Assembly: GCA_019155205.2 (NCBI GenBank)
Contig: JAHNZQ020003147.1
Location: 1,405,025 to 1,442,672 of the forward strand
Reading direction: 5' to 3'
Length of the DNA stretch: 37,648 nucleotides
Source of the DNA: Gracilaria vermiculophylla
Taxonomy: Eukaryota > Rhodophyta > Florideophyceae > Gracilariales > Gracilariaceae
Shown in pieces: positions 1-9,032 of the stretch. The notes below the pieces were generated by a model. The model worked only from the letters and a program-made list of their open reading frames with translations. It was not told where the DNA came from and did not search any database. The translations under genes and the position numbers were made by a program. Numbering within the stretch: position 1 is the first letter of the stretch; each line of letters begins with the position of its first letter.

Positions 1-1
1 T

Positions 2-136
2 GCATGAGTACTGTACCGCGTCCGCTGGTATGAGTACACCTCAAAGGACGACACGGAAGAACCTCCGGAACATATCCCGGAGAACTTCCTTAGGCGATAC
101 CACGCCAATCTGATGCGGAAACGCCTCTCCACATAG
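2..136 (+). CDS. C-terminal end of gypsy Pol: chromodomain (partial)
   Basis: The frame starting at position 2 reads LYRVRWYEYTS, then a short acidic stretch and PEHIPENFLRRYHANL, ending at TAG 134-136. It is nearly identical to the end of Pol at 20107-20241. A chromo-like fold at the end of the integrase (YxVxW, GY, acidic, then an amphipathic helix) is typical of chromoviruses, where it directs integration toward marked chromatin. Only the last 44 codons are in the window. A Gly in the VRWYGY motif of copy 3 is Glu here. Confidence 0.8.
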
Positions 137-148
137 GCGTTTCCGTTT

Positions 149-165
149 AGAAAAAGGGGAGGGGG
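149..165 (+). other. Purine tract between pol and antisense ORF
   Basis: Seventeen consecutive purines (AGAAAAAGGGGAGGGGG) lie 12 bases past the pol stop. The same tract is at 20254-20271 and, reversed, at 27055-27067. It resembles a retroelement polypurine tract but is about 2.8 kb upstream of the 3' LTR, so it could be an additional plus-strand primer site. Function is inferred only. Confidence 0.5.
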
Positions 166-378
166 TCCCTAAACGGAGATGTTCCTCGTCTTCGCCGTCT
201 ATCCCCCACCGGGAGTTACCTTTTTCGCCTCCAGGATGCTGTGCTCGCTTTTTCGCATGCTCCTACGGCGCCACTTTGTGTCGCTGAGCTTGCTGGCACG
301 GCCTATGCATGTTTGAACTACCGTTCGTGGAGCTTCTGCTCCATCTGAAGGATCTTTTATTGGTCAGGGTCCTATCAC

Positions 379-2261
379 CTACAGGTCATCAAACCGCTTT
401 GAATACTCCGCCTCGAGGCGCGCTTTCGCTGTGAGCACTTGGCTATCAAAGAACTCCGACAGGCTTTCCTTGAGGGCCGCCATCGAGGCTCGGTCTGTCC
501 GGGCCATACGGAGCTCTAAGACCCAAGCACGCGCCTCGTGCAGAGCCTCCACGGGAGAGGCCGGAGCAGGACGGCCTGTCACCAGGCACGCCGCACCAAC
601 TCCTGGAAGGCAGCCTCCAGAGCCCCAGAAGAGACTCCTCCCGACGGTGCACCCGATGCGGCCACCTCCGCTGACGGCGCAACAACCGCCACGGAGGGAG
701 CTGCAGACGGCGGACCAGCTGAGACAGGAGCTCCCCGACGGGATTCCGCGGGTTCCGCAGTGGAGGACGGCAATGCCAAGGGCGGAGTCGGTGACGCCGA
801 AGGTGACGGTGGTGAGGGAACTGGAACGCTCCGCAGGCGAGGCTGAGTACTCGGCGCAGGGACGCTCCGCAATCGGGGTTGCACCACTGGGGCCGAAGGT
901 ACCGGGACGGGAGTAATCTCATCCTCTTCTATTGGAGACACGGCGGCGACCACTGCGGGAACACTCGGCTCCGCGGCGGGTCGCGGAGTTATCACCTCAG
1001 GAGGTGCGCCCATATCCTGGGACGGAGCCGGTAACCGACGGGGAGCGTCAAACGCCAGACTCTCCATCAAGGGTTCGTAGTCGGGTACTCGAAGCCATGG
1101 CACCTGAGTAACCCGAGATGGCGACAGACGGGGAAAGGCAGGGTATGCGTGCCCGTCATCGTCTCCATTCGGACTCCTCACAATGGGGTGAAACTTGTCT
1201 TCGCCGTAGTCGTACCAGAAAAAACCCGGTGTGTCACTCCACGCCACCTGGAGGTCGTAATCCAACAGTGTCTCCGCTTCGGACTCGCTCCATGCGGTGC
1301 CCTTGACCAGGGTTTGGATACCGAAGGAGCGCAGGACCCGTATGATGGACGCCGACAAGGAGAGCAAACGCCCGGCGGTCGGCTGAGACGACGAGTCCCA
1401 GTAGAGGCGGCCGTTGCGGCATCGGGTATAGGAAGTTACGCCTTCGTCCGCCGCTTGGAGGTACGCCATCAGGGTGCCGACGGCAAACTCCGTCGAGGCG
1501 ACCAGCATGACGAACCGCCCTAGGGAGTCATGTGGATCCAGAACCTCAGAAGTATGATACGCGAAGGTTATGGGAGTCGCCACGCAGAGATGCGAGGAAA
1601 CCCAATGGTCCCTCCAAGAGTCGTTCACCTTCATATAGTACTTCGGACGTTGCCCGTAGGGCACATCATGGAATTCCGTGTTATGCCATCCGTAGAAATA
1701 CCCGAATGCGGTGCGTACGCGAGTTTCGTCCGCGAGGTGCGTCCCCCATCGATTCCGATTGAGCCAGTACAGGCGGTCGTATGGGGGATCGAAGTGGAGC
1801 ACCGCAAGAGCGGAGCGTCCATCGGCAAGGCTTCTCGTTCTCCCCGCTCTCTGGTGCGAGCTCTCCTTCTGGAGCACGACTTGGAGTCGAGCTTGGATCT
1901 CCCGTTCTTCGGTGCACCTCAGATAAGGAGTATCGCAGTGTCCGACCGTGGTTGGAGCGTTGTCACCATGGACTGGAGTGTGGAGCCAATGGGCGCGGTA
2001 CGCATCGACGTGGTTCCGCTTCTGGTCGTAGCACGCAATCTCCGGGACGGCGCGGAATCGCCTCGCCTGCAGGTACGGCCCAAAGTGGTGAATGTAATCC
2101 TCCACTGGACACGGCAGACTCACGCGCCTATCATGGAATGGGACGAACACCCGCGTGGCGCGATGATCGAAGTGCTCTCCTGGACGGAACGGTGCTCCGG
2201 TCGAGGTGTGATACATCTCAGGATTGGAGGCGGATGTCGGCGCCGGAGTAGGAGAGGACAT
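379..2261 (-). pseudogene. Retrotransposon antisense ORF, copy 1 (one frameshift)
   Basis: Encoded opposite to pol. The ATG at 2261-2259 is the first one after an in-frame stop about 17 codons upstream. The frame is open for 560 codons to a stop at 579. Comparison with the copy at 20428-22080 shows one base is missing near 590. Beyond it the other frame (582-379) reads the same helical C-terminus, so the ancestral length is about 627 codons. Residues 1-385 look globular and rich in Trp, Tyr and His. Residues 386-520 are a Pro/Ala/Val/Ser linker with two adjacent QPRLRSVP repeats. The last 100 or so are charged and helical. I see no signal peptide, membrane segment, zinc knuckle or catalytic motif and recognise no family. 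Antisense ORFs in this position are known in some plant gypsy elements; homology to those is untested. Confidence 0.75.
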
Positions 2262-2984
2262 TCCGAAGGTATACGAAGCATGGTGAATGGCGACCGAACG
2301 CGCGGTTGCACCTCAGGAGAGAGACCTGACACCACTCGGGGATCGATTCGAAGCTATATGCACCACCGCGGAGGGAGCCGTATCGAGCCGCCACCGTGGA
2401 ACCCGAGGCGAAGCCGAGCGGCCGGCATCGGACGCGTTTTGGAGCACCATCGCGGCGCGCGCGCTCATGTCCAACGGAAAACTATGGAGGTGCGGACAAG
2501 AAACTTATGAGTACGGCGCCTTCACGGAGATAGGATGAGCGGACGCGAAGAAGCGGGTGTTGCCAAAAGGAATGAGTAACCTCGGAAAAGTCAGAGTGCC
2601 TAACGCCTCCAGGGGGTCGGTATCCTCGCGGGACTGACCCACCCTCGGTCCATGGAAGTCGCGCGCTTGCACCGCGCGCGGTGGGCCGGTGGATGCGAGC
2701 TTTCGCGCTGCCGACTTGCGCAGCAGCACCAAAGGGTGACACCAAGAAGGAGCGGATGCAGCCGGGTGAAGGCGGAGCTGAGCCCACGAACGCCGCATGG
2801 AGTGAAACGCGAGCCCGCGGCAACACGCCGCGCAGGAGTACGGAGAAGAGAAGGAACGCCTGAAGGAGAGAACGGGCAAACCGCCGGAGGCCGCACGTGC
2901 CGCAACACCGATAGGAGCCACCCCAGGGGTCAGGAAAGCGGAAGATGCACCTCGTGGACGTGGTGCAATCTAGGAAAGGGGGTA
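2262..2984 (-). promoter_or_regulatory. GC-rich spacer between antisense ORF and 3' LTR
   Basis: This 720 bp stretch has no convincing gene. It is conserved at 37088-37648 (reversed) and partly at 25463-26030. It lies directly upstream of the antisense ORF start, so it probably holds that ORF's promoter and 5' UTR, or its transcription starts in the LTR and reads through here. Short frames on both strands look alike between copies, but that follows from DNA similarity. Confidence 0.35.
2972..2982 (+). other. Polypurine tract (plus-strand primer) of copy 1
   Basis: AGGAAAGGGGG ends two bases before the TG of the 3' LTR, the expected place for the polypurine tract that primes plus-strand DNA synthesis. 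Equivalents next to the other 3' LTRs are at 37092-37099 and 25465-25473 (both reversed). Confidence 0.8.
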
Positions 2985-3537
2985 TGTAGTACAGTGACTC
3001 CTACGGAAAGAGGGTGGTTTGACCTTAAGGTATAATATTACTAAAGAGGGTTCGTAGTTTATTAGCTGAGCCACGTGGTGCATAATCTCGCCCGCGTGCG
3101 CTACAGTATCCATGAGGTACGGTAGAATTATTATTTATTTTAGATAATTTTAGCAGGTAGTTAGCACAGTAGCGAGACCTGCCGAGGCGGGCTCCCGGCT
3201 TGATACTTAATCTGCCTGTTGAGCTCCACCTCTGGGGAAGTAAAGACAAGCACCCTTGAGGCTTCTTCTACTTTTCCGGTCGGAGTCTCTTGTCGATCTA
3301 CGCAGGTTTCTAAGTCGCCGATCCCCAGGTCGCATCATAGCCGCGCCTGTAAGAGCATTGTCCGCCCAGTGAACCTCCCCCTCCGCTTGGTGTTTGCGGA
3401 ACCCCTTTCAGAATTCCCCCGGCTCGCGACAGCGGATACCGGAGACCACCTTTAGGAATACGCGCCTTTTGAGTCACCAAAAACTCCTAACGGACGTTGT
3501 GCTTTACTACTTCGAGAGGAGGGCTGACAGTACCACA
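2985..3537 (+). repeat. 3' LTR of gypsy copy 1 (553 bp)
   Basis: Starts TGTAGTACAG and ends GTACCACA, giving imperfect terminal inverted repeats (TGTAGTAC/TGTGGTAC) with TG...CA ends. It aligns end to end with 4897-5449, 15170-15720 and the reverse of 36534-37087, with almost no length change. Confidence 0.9.
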
Positions 3538-4171
3538 GTGACCGAGAATAATTTGAAACTTCCGATAGATTGTAAAGATTGTCGAATGTGTTTGGAACAT
3601 TTGGGATTCCAAGGCCGTTCAAAACCACCAGACATGTCCCGTGAAAGATTTCATACACTGTTGTTGCTCCAATTCGGAAATGCATCATAATTTACAAGTA
3701 ACTGGCGCCCGCAAATAGGTTAAGCGTAATCAGTAATCGTACATCAAACGCAATTGTCTCTTCACTAAACCGTATACCCAGTGATTGATATTTGCACACG
3801 GCAGGTTCAATTTTGGCCATTGACCTTAAAAATGTACTTCTGCTCATCCGAAATGCTCTTTTGAAAGAACGCTGATTATATATCATTGCGAGCTGCATGA
3901 AGTTCATATTTTGTCTCAAAAAAAGCTGAAGATGAACAAACTTCTGAAACACATTTGGCTGTGGTTGTTGAAGAATATACACTGCAATTAGTGCAAAACA
4001 GGCCGCAGCATTTACGAATTGACTTTCTCCGCTTTTGAGCACATCGTAGAAGTCGTCATAAACTCCTTGTGCTCCAAAAGACCGAGGAATAGAATTATCC
4101 CGTTGATAACGTGGTTTCAGCATTGAACAGAATGTTGAGCTTGTTGCGGATGTCTTCAATGCCCGCCACAA
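3538..4171 (-). pseudogene. PIF/Harbinger-type transposase fragment
   Basis: Reading leftward from 4171, one frame runs through FRMSRSTFLRSMAKIEP, then GIRFSEETIAFDVRLLITLNLFAGASYL, an in-frame TAA at 3694-3692, then the same frame resumes with HFRIGATTVYEIFH. This is the helix-turn-helix layout of PIF/Harbinger (DDE_4 family) transposases, where FxMSRxTF, LAITLxFLAxGxSY and SxSTVYxIF motifs precede the DDE nuclease. The nuclease part is absent because the frame runs straight into the gypsy LTR end at 3537. With an internal stop and no catalytic domain it is dead. I cannot find terminal repeats. The upstream limit is uncertain. Confidence 0.65.
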
Positions 4172-4382
4172 GCTTCAGAGAGTTTATTGTGGACCTGGGT
4201 GGCAAGTAAGGCTGCTGTGTACTTGGATGACAGCAGAAATTAATACATAAATATCAATAAAGCACACAAATTCATGTGCTTCTTCGAGACGGCCCTCACA
4301 AGAAAGGTTTGTTTGTGATGAACATAAGTTTTCGAAACTGTTTTTAACATAAAGTTTTTCTCCAGCTCATTTCATAGAGGTA
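4172..4382. other. AT-rich spacer, nothing recognised
   Basis: No coding signal. It separates the Harbinger fragment from the Tc1 element and may include the 5' part of the Harbinger element. Confidence 0.4.
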
Positions 4383-4607
4383 CAGTAGGCGTTCTGTGTT
4401 TTTTTTGTATTTCACAGCATGCCACAGTATTTGTTTTTGAAAGACTATACTTTTGAAAGATTTGAATGTACAGTATGTTTTAAAAGTATAGGACACTGCA
4501 AAAGCGCACCAAAATATGGAGGTTTGCCTACTGTAGCCATCTCTTTTCGTTAAGACCTTCAAAAACGCGTTTCAAAAGTATAGAACATTCCGTTCTATCC
4601 CGCAGTT

Positions 4608-6147
4608 ATGGCAAAACGAAGTTCTCTCTCGCTTTCAGAACAGCACCAAATATTTAAATATAAAAGAGGAGAACACAACGTGTTCAACACTGCTAGAAAA
4701 CTCGGCCGTTCGCGTCATGTTCTAACATCTTTTCTATCAAATCCGACAAAGCATGGATTTATTCGTTTTACTTGACGCTCCAGACCTCTAAAATCGGCTG
4801 GTGAGAGGCGATTAAAGCGCAAAATATCGCGGGGAAGTGCGTGGTGCACGAAAATAGCAAAACAACTGCCTAAACAAGTCTCAACTTCAATTGTTTTGTA
4901 GTACAGTGGCTCCTAAGGAAAAATGCTGGTATAGCCTTATGGCGTAGTATTCCAAAGGATGGCTCGCATTTTTTCTACTGAGCCACGTAGTGAATAATTC
5001 TGCCCGCGTGCACAGTATCTGTAAGAGACTGTAGAATTTATATTTATTATAGTTAATTTATGCAGGTAGTTACTATAGTAGTAAGACCTGCCGAAGTGGG
5101 CTCCCGGCTTGATACTTAATCTGCCGGTTGAGCTCCACCTCTGGGGAAGTAAAAAGACAAGCACTCTCGAGTCTTCATCTACTTTTCCGGTTGGAGACTC
5201 TCGTCGATCATTCTCAGGTTTCTAAGCTGCCGATCTCCAGGTCGCATCATAGCAGCGCCTGTAGGAGCATTGTCCGCCCAGTGAACATCCCTCTCCACTT
5301 GGTGTTTGCAGATCCCCTTTAAGAATTCCCCCGGCTCGCACCAGCGGATACCGGAGACCACCTTTAGGAACACGCACCTTTGAAGTCAACAAAAACTCCT
5401 AACGAACGTTGTGCTCTAGTATCTCGAAAGGAGAACTGACAGTACCACAGGTTTGGCGGGCAACCAAGCAAACAAATTTATATCAATTCGTCAAAATGAA
5501 GAAAACTTTCTTTTTGCGGGGGACCACCATAAAGCAAATTGCGTTGCATGGTGTGCTCAGATGGCCTGCTGGAAAATTGAAGGGAAAGATGGTATATTCT
5601 CAGATGAGAAGAAGTTCAATTTAGACGGATCAGACTGCTACAAATAATATTGGCATGATCTGCGAAACGAAAGGAAAACTGTCACATCCAGGCATTCAGA
5701 TGGAGCTTCTGTTACTTTATGGTGTGGGCTGGAATCTCTAAAAAAGGTACAACAGATATTTCTATTACTGCGGGTAATATAAATACGGAAAATTATCAAA
5801 ATGTTCTATACAACTATCTGTTATCATTTGCATATTGCTCACAGGAAAGTAATTTTGTTTTTCAGCAAGATGACGCTGCGGTATATACTTCTATCTATAT
5901 GAAAGATTGGTTTTATGAGCTTAGCATGAATTTCATGCAGTGGCCAGCGCAATCGCCAGATTTAAACCCTATTGAAAACGTCTGAGTTTTATTGGCTAGG
6001 ATGGATTACGGCCATGGCAGGCAGTTGAATACAGTTTTTGATTTAAAAACTTGTATTGAAAATTGCTGGAAAACTATCAATAGTTCATCTATAGATTCTT
6101 ACATAGATTTAATGCCAAAGCGTTGCATTAGTGTAATCCAGCAATAA
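4608..6147 (+). pseudogene. Tc1-like DD34E transposase (broken, LTR-interrupted)
   Basis: The ATG at 4608 begins an N-terminal helix-turn-helix region (MAKRSSLSLSEQHQIF, then TARKLGRS) with an in-frame TGA near 4772. After the LTR the reading resumes with HHKANCVAWC and IFSDEKKFNLDG, which holds the first catalytic Asp. MVWAGIS follows, then FVFQQDDAAVYTS with the second Asp, and WPAQSPDLNPIENV with the Glu 34 residues later. The conserved Trp after NPIENV is TGA. The frame shifts at least twice between 5500 and 5720. The C-terminal part ends with PKRCISVIQQ and TAA at 6147. Family assignment is firm; the gene is clearly inactive. Confidence 0.85.
4897..5449 (+). repeat. Solo gypsy LTR inside the Tc1 transposase
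   Basis: A complete 553 bp LTR (TGTAGTACAG...GTACCACA) has no internal retrotransposon sequence on either side. Flanks are TGTTT (4892-4896) and GGTTT (5450-5454), a 5 bp target duplication with one mismatch. Removing the LTR and one flank restores the transposase frame across the site (SIVWRA). It is the product of LTR-LTR recombination after insertion. Confidence 0.9.
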
Positions 6148-6264
6148 GGTGCAAAAATCAATTATTGAACAAGAGATAATGACCGTTTGAAGTAAGTGTC
6201 CTATCATTTTGAAACGATTTTTCATCTTAACATTTTTCATAAACTGGTTTGCATAGGCCTACAG

Positions 6265-6591
6265 TACTTTAATTGATGATTTGCATCAAAATGCTAAGGT
6301 GTCCTTTTCCTTTGAAACAGACTCTATTTAGTGAGGCTGTACAGTGCGGCTGTCACCCATAGCAACCACTGAAGGTAACCCTTGCCAGGGGTTGACGGCG
6401 ACTGCGGCTTCGCGTCTCTGCGTTCTGCTTGTTTGGGACGTCACCCACGCAGTTCGTTTATTGATTTCGTTTCTGCGGGCTGAGTCGCGGCCTTCGGGAT
6501 CTTAGCATCGTGCCTTGTGCCTCGGTTGTGTACGTCACGGTCAAAAACCTGTGTTCTGACATCTTTTTCCAGTTTACCACTGTCGGGCGCA
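6265..6591 (+). promoter_or_regulatory. Upstream region of the Nse1-like gene
   Basis: This spacer of 327 bp lies between the Tc1 element and the ATG at 6592, with no gene. The coding frame is open back to 6517 without an ATG, so the start at 6592 is the first usable one. No clear TATA box is seen. Confidence 0.3.
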
Positions 6592-7271
6592 ATGCATGAT
6601 GTGGATCAAAGCTTTGTCTCTGGTATGATGGCGTCAAAGGCTCTGTCGCAGCAGAAAGCGATAGAACTCTACAATTCGTGTCTTTCCTCAAGCAAGGAGA
6701 AAAGGGGTGTCAAAATCCGAGATGTCGATGCATTTCATCGTAGAATGGACAAAATCAACAAGTACGTGTCTCCAGAGCCCTACCGAAGACTATGCCTGAT
6801 GTAGCTAACCATTTCTGTAGGGCGATAAGTTTCTTCGACTTGGAGCTGAAAACCATTTACTCTCCATGGGATCAGGCGCAGTATTGGGCTCTCGTAAATA
6901 CTGTGGACGACGATAGTGTCGAATGTGCCACGACCTTTAAAGGCACAGGTGAGAAAAAGATGTACTTTGAAATTGTCGATGATCTCATTGAGGATCTGCA
7001 AAACGGTGGCGAGGGCCTGCTGCCTCACAATTATGTTCAAAACCTAGCTACAACTCATGGCATGAGTGTTTCAGACGGATCACAGCTGTTGCACAGGATG
7101 AATCAGTTGAAATGGCTCAAAACAGTGCGAGGAATCTCAGGGGAGACGTTTGTTGCCCCTGGGCCTCGGAGCTTGCTTGAATTGCCTCAGCTTCGAACGT
7201 TGACGATCAAACTGAACATGAAAGGCATCAAGAAGTTCGAGGATGTTGTAAATCCGTCTGCCTCACAATAG
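6592..7271 (+). CDS. Nse1-like subunit of the SMC5/6 complex (one intron)
   Basis: Exons 6592-6761 and 6821-7271 give 206 residues. Nse1 is a non-SMC element of the SMC5/6 chromosome-maintenance complex and normally has two winged-helix domains plus a C-terminal RING that helps Nse3 and ubiquitin transfer. Residues 1-60 match the Nse1 N-terminus (a long helix, then IRDVDAFHRRMDKINKAIS). Next comes FDLELKTIYSPWDQAQYWALVNTVDDD, the hallmark of the family. The second winged helix is followed by QLKWLKTVRG and VAPGPRSLLEL, equivalent to the FVxxKWL and LGPRxLLEL of Nse1. The protein then ends about 30 residues later with no RING cysteines. Either the RING is lost or it lies in an exon I could not find. 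Gene symbol withheld because only the N-terminal two thirds are present. Confidence 0.75.
6762..6820 (+). other. Spliceosomal intron (59 bp) in the Nse1-like gene
   Basis: Donor GTACGT at 6762, branch-point-like GCTAAC near 6804-6809, acceptor CTGTAG ending at 6820. Splicing joins AA to G, keeps Lys, and changes frame so that INK runs into AISFFDLELK, exactly what the Nse1 family needs. Unspliced, the frame stops at 6802. Confidence 0.85.
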
Positions 7272-8105
7272 GAGAACCATTTCAGGGATCCATGGTTATC
7301 CGTTCAGAACGGTGGAAATTTGTCGAATACGTAATACTGTTAACAGTATCGGCGGGCCTTTTGATGCCTCTTTTATTATGTGAATGCATTGGTAGGGTAT
7401 TCTGCATGGCTCCCGGGGAAGGTTGTGATTCCGCGACCAAAGGGTCAGCGAAATGGGTTCAGATACTACAGCCATTCCCTGAACTTCGGTGAACCCAGCT
7501 CTATATATTGTATGAATGGCATGGCCAAATCGAATCGGGAACTCAACGGAGCCGGCTGCCTGCAACATGTGCAAATAGCCATATGTCCATGGTTTTCATC
7601 TCATTTGCCGGGCCTTGACACATCATCCATGGTATGCATACCACGCTGCCGGATCTGCGAGCAATGATATCCACGACAAGAAAATGGCAAAATGTATCTC
7701 TGCAGATAGAGACTCATCTTGAGATCTGATTCACAGTGGAACGTGGGCCGTTCAACAAATTTTCTCGGGTCCACAACCAATATGCGCATGCAAACGCAAA
7801 CGTCGGGGCGTGTTGTGTGAAGGTCCATAAGTTGTTTAACAAAGGAGACGGCCATGCTGGGGTCTCGAGGAGGTTGGGGCGAACACTTTCATGCACGGCA
7901 CTGTTGGCAGCCAGCAACAGACTAATACAAAGTTGTGTACATTTGCTGAAGGTTAGTGGTTAGTAGGTTTACAGGCGATGGGGCGACATACGACGACACA
8001 GGCGAAACAGGTGGAGTCCAACTATAACAGTGCATGTACAAATATATAAAGTCGCACGGCAAAGGCGAAATAGCTAACAGAGCGAAAAACAAGTGGCACG
8101 GTATT
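7272..8105. other. Intergenic region, no gene recognised
   Basis: Short overlapping frames on both strands have no family likeness. I searched by eye for a RING (CxxC...CxxC...H...CPxC) that could complete the Nse1-like gene and found none. It must contain the 3' UTRs of the two genes that converge here. Confidence 0.5.
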
Positions 8106-9032
8106 CTAATCTTCGTAAATCTCATCTAAGGCGACGCCGAGGAAGCACATCAAAGCAGGGCAGCCGTAGTTGACAGTGACGTCGTAGGAATCCTGATCGG
8201 TGAGCCTGTTTTTCCACGTTGCCCTTCGGCGTCGAATGTTACATACCTCTTGATTTTGGTTATTGAAGATTCTGAAATGCGTGTTGTCATCATTGCCAGT
8301 GATGATCATGGCTGGAGTGCCCGAAGTTTCAGGGCCCAAAAAGCCATGAACGCGCTTGTCTTTGAATTGTACAGGCGAAGTCTTCTGCAGGGTGAGTATG
8401 GGCACATTGGCCGGCGAGAAGAAGGTGATGCGGTCGCGCAGCCGAAGGCGCTCCTCCCTCAGCCTGAGCAGCACCTGACCGTTGACATCTTTGAGCACTT
8501 TCCGCTCGTGCAGAGAAATCTTGCTGTCCACCTTATAGCGCAGCACGCCGAGATGGTCGCGAACGTGGAAGGCTCCGCGAATGGCGCCCAGAACCTTCTC
8601 CTCCAGGCGGAAGACCTGCGGGTATGACACCGGCGCGTCGCCGGGCACGACGGGCAGGCCGTACATGTCGACTCGTGCGACGCTGAGCAGCTGCTGCGAG
8701 AAGTGTGACGAGGGCGGCGCCTGCGGCGGCTGTTGCGGATGGTGCGGCTGTTGCGGATGGTACGGTTGTTGCGGATGGTGCGGCTGCGGCTGCATGCGCG
8801 GAGCGCCCGGATGCGCGGCGTACGGCGGGGGGGGTGCGTAGGGGTGGTGGGCGTATGGCGCGCCGTAGTACGGCGGAGGGGCGTACGGGGCGTAGGGCGA
8901 GGGGTATTGCGCGTACGGCTGCATGTAGGGAATGTAGGGCATCATGGCGGGCGGCGACGCGTACGGCATGGGCAGCGGCTGTGGCATGTATGGCGGCGCG
9001 CTGTAGCGCGCGGTGGGACGGTGGTGGTACAT
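8106..9032 (-). CDS. LURP-one-related (tubby-like fold) protein with Pro/Tyr-rich N-terminus
   Basis: 308 residues if the ATG at 9032-9030 is used. The frame extends 72 codons further to 9248, but that stretch is Arg-rich, GC-driven and unlike the family, so I prefer the inner start (MYHHRPTARYS). Residues 1-108 are almost only Pro, Tyr, Ala, His, Gln and Met with many PPY/PYAP motifs, as in the N-terminal arm of phospholipid scramblases. Residues 115-308 form the LOR/DUF567 domain: a beta-rich stretch with VLRYKVDSK, then GQVLLRLREERLRLRDRITFFS, then repeated strands ending in the hydrophobic helix LMCFLGVALDEI. LOR proteins share the tubby/scramblase 12-strand barrel; roles range from plant defence to membrane association, and the biochemical function here is unknown. 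It diverges from the SLC4 gene. Confidence 0.8.
   Translation of the reverse strand: MYHHRPTARYSAPPYMPQPLPMPYASPPAMMPYIPYMQPYAQYPSPYAPYAPPPYYGAPYAHHPYAPPPPYAAHPGAPRMQPQPHHPQQPYHPQQPHHPQQPPQAPPSSHFSQQLLSVARVDMYGLPVVPGDAPVSYPQVFRLEEKVLGAIRGAFHVRDHLGVLRYKVDSKISLHERKVLKDVNGQVLLRLREERLRLRDRITFFSPANVPILTLQKTSPVQFKDKRVHGFLGPETSGTPAMIITGNDDNTHFRIFNNQNQEVCNIRRRRATWKNRLTDQDSYDVTVNYGCPALMCFLGVALDEIYED
8728..8781 (-). repeat. Three 18 bp tandem repeats in the LOR coding region
   Basis: Three head-to-tail copies of an 18 bp unit (GGCTGTTGCGGATGGTGC on + with 1-2 changes) encode HPQQP(H/Y) repeats at the end of the Pro-rich arm. Eighteen is a multiple of three, so copy-number changes keep the frame. Confidence 0.85.

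Larger units (their letters stand above)
1..3537 (+). mobile_element. Ty3/gypsy retrotransposon copy 1, 3' part (enters from left edge)
   Basis: Order on the + strand: end of pol (chromodomain), a purine tract, a large ORF on the opposite strand, a GC-rich non-coding stretch, a polypurine tract and the 3' LTR. The same order with recognisable sequence recurs at 19990-22328 and, reversed, at 25003-27300 and 36534-37648, which defines the family. The 5' half lies outside the window. The sequence right after the LTR (3538 onward) is a Harbinger-like transposase, so the element lies within or against an older transposon. Confidence 0.9.
4383..6264 (+). mobile_element. Tc1/mariner DNA transposon, split by a solo LTR
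   Basis: Terminal repeats CAGTAGGC (4383-4390) and the reverse of CTGTAGGC (6257-6264) are each flanked by TA, the usual Tc1/mariner target. Subterminal inverted copies of a TATAGGACAC-type motif lie at 4478-4500 and 6195-6215, with further TTTCAAAAGTATA copies near 4440 and 4570. Between them lies a DD34E transposase. Subtracting the 553 bp LTR at 4897-5449 and its 5 bp target duplication leaves about 1.32 kb, a normal Tc1 size. Confidence 0.8.

Noticed and set aside
1530..2510. Open frame of 326 codons on + opposite the antisense ORF
   Set aside because: It has no counterpart of similar length in copy 3, its composition is Arg/Gly/Ser-rich as expected for the complement of a GC-rich gene, and the minus frame is the one conserved in three copies.
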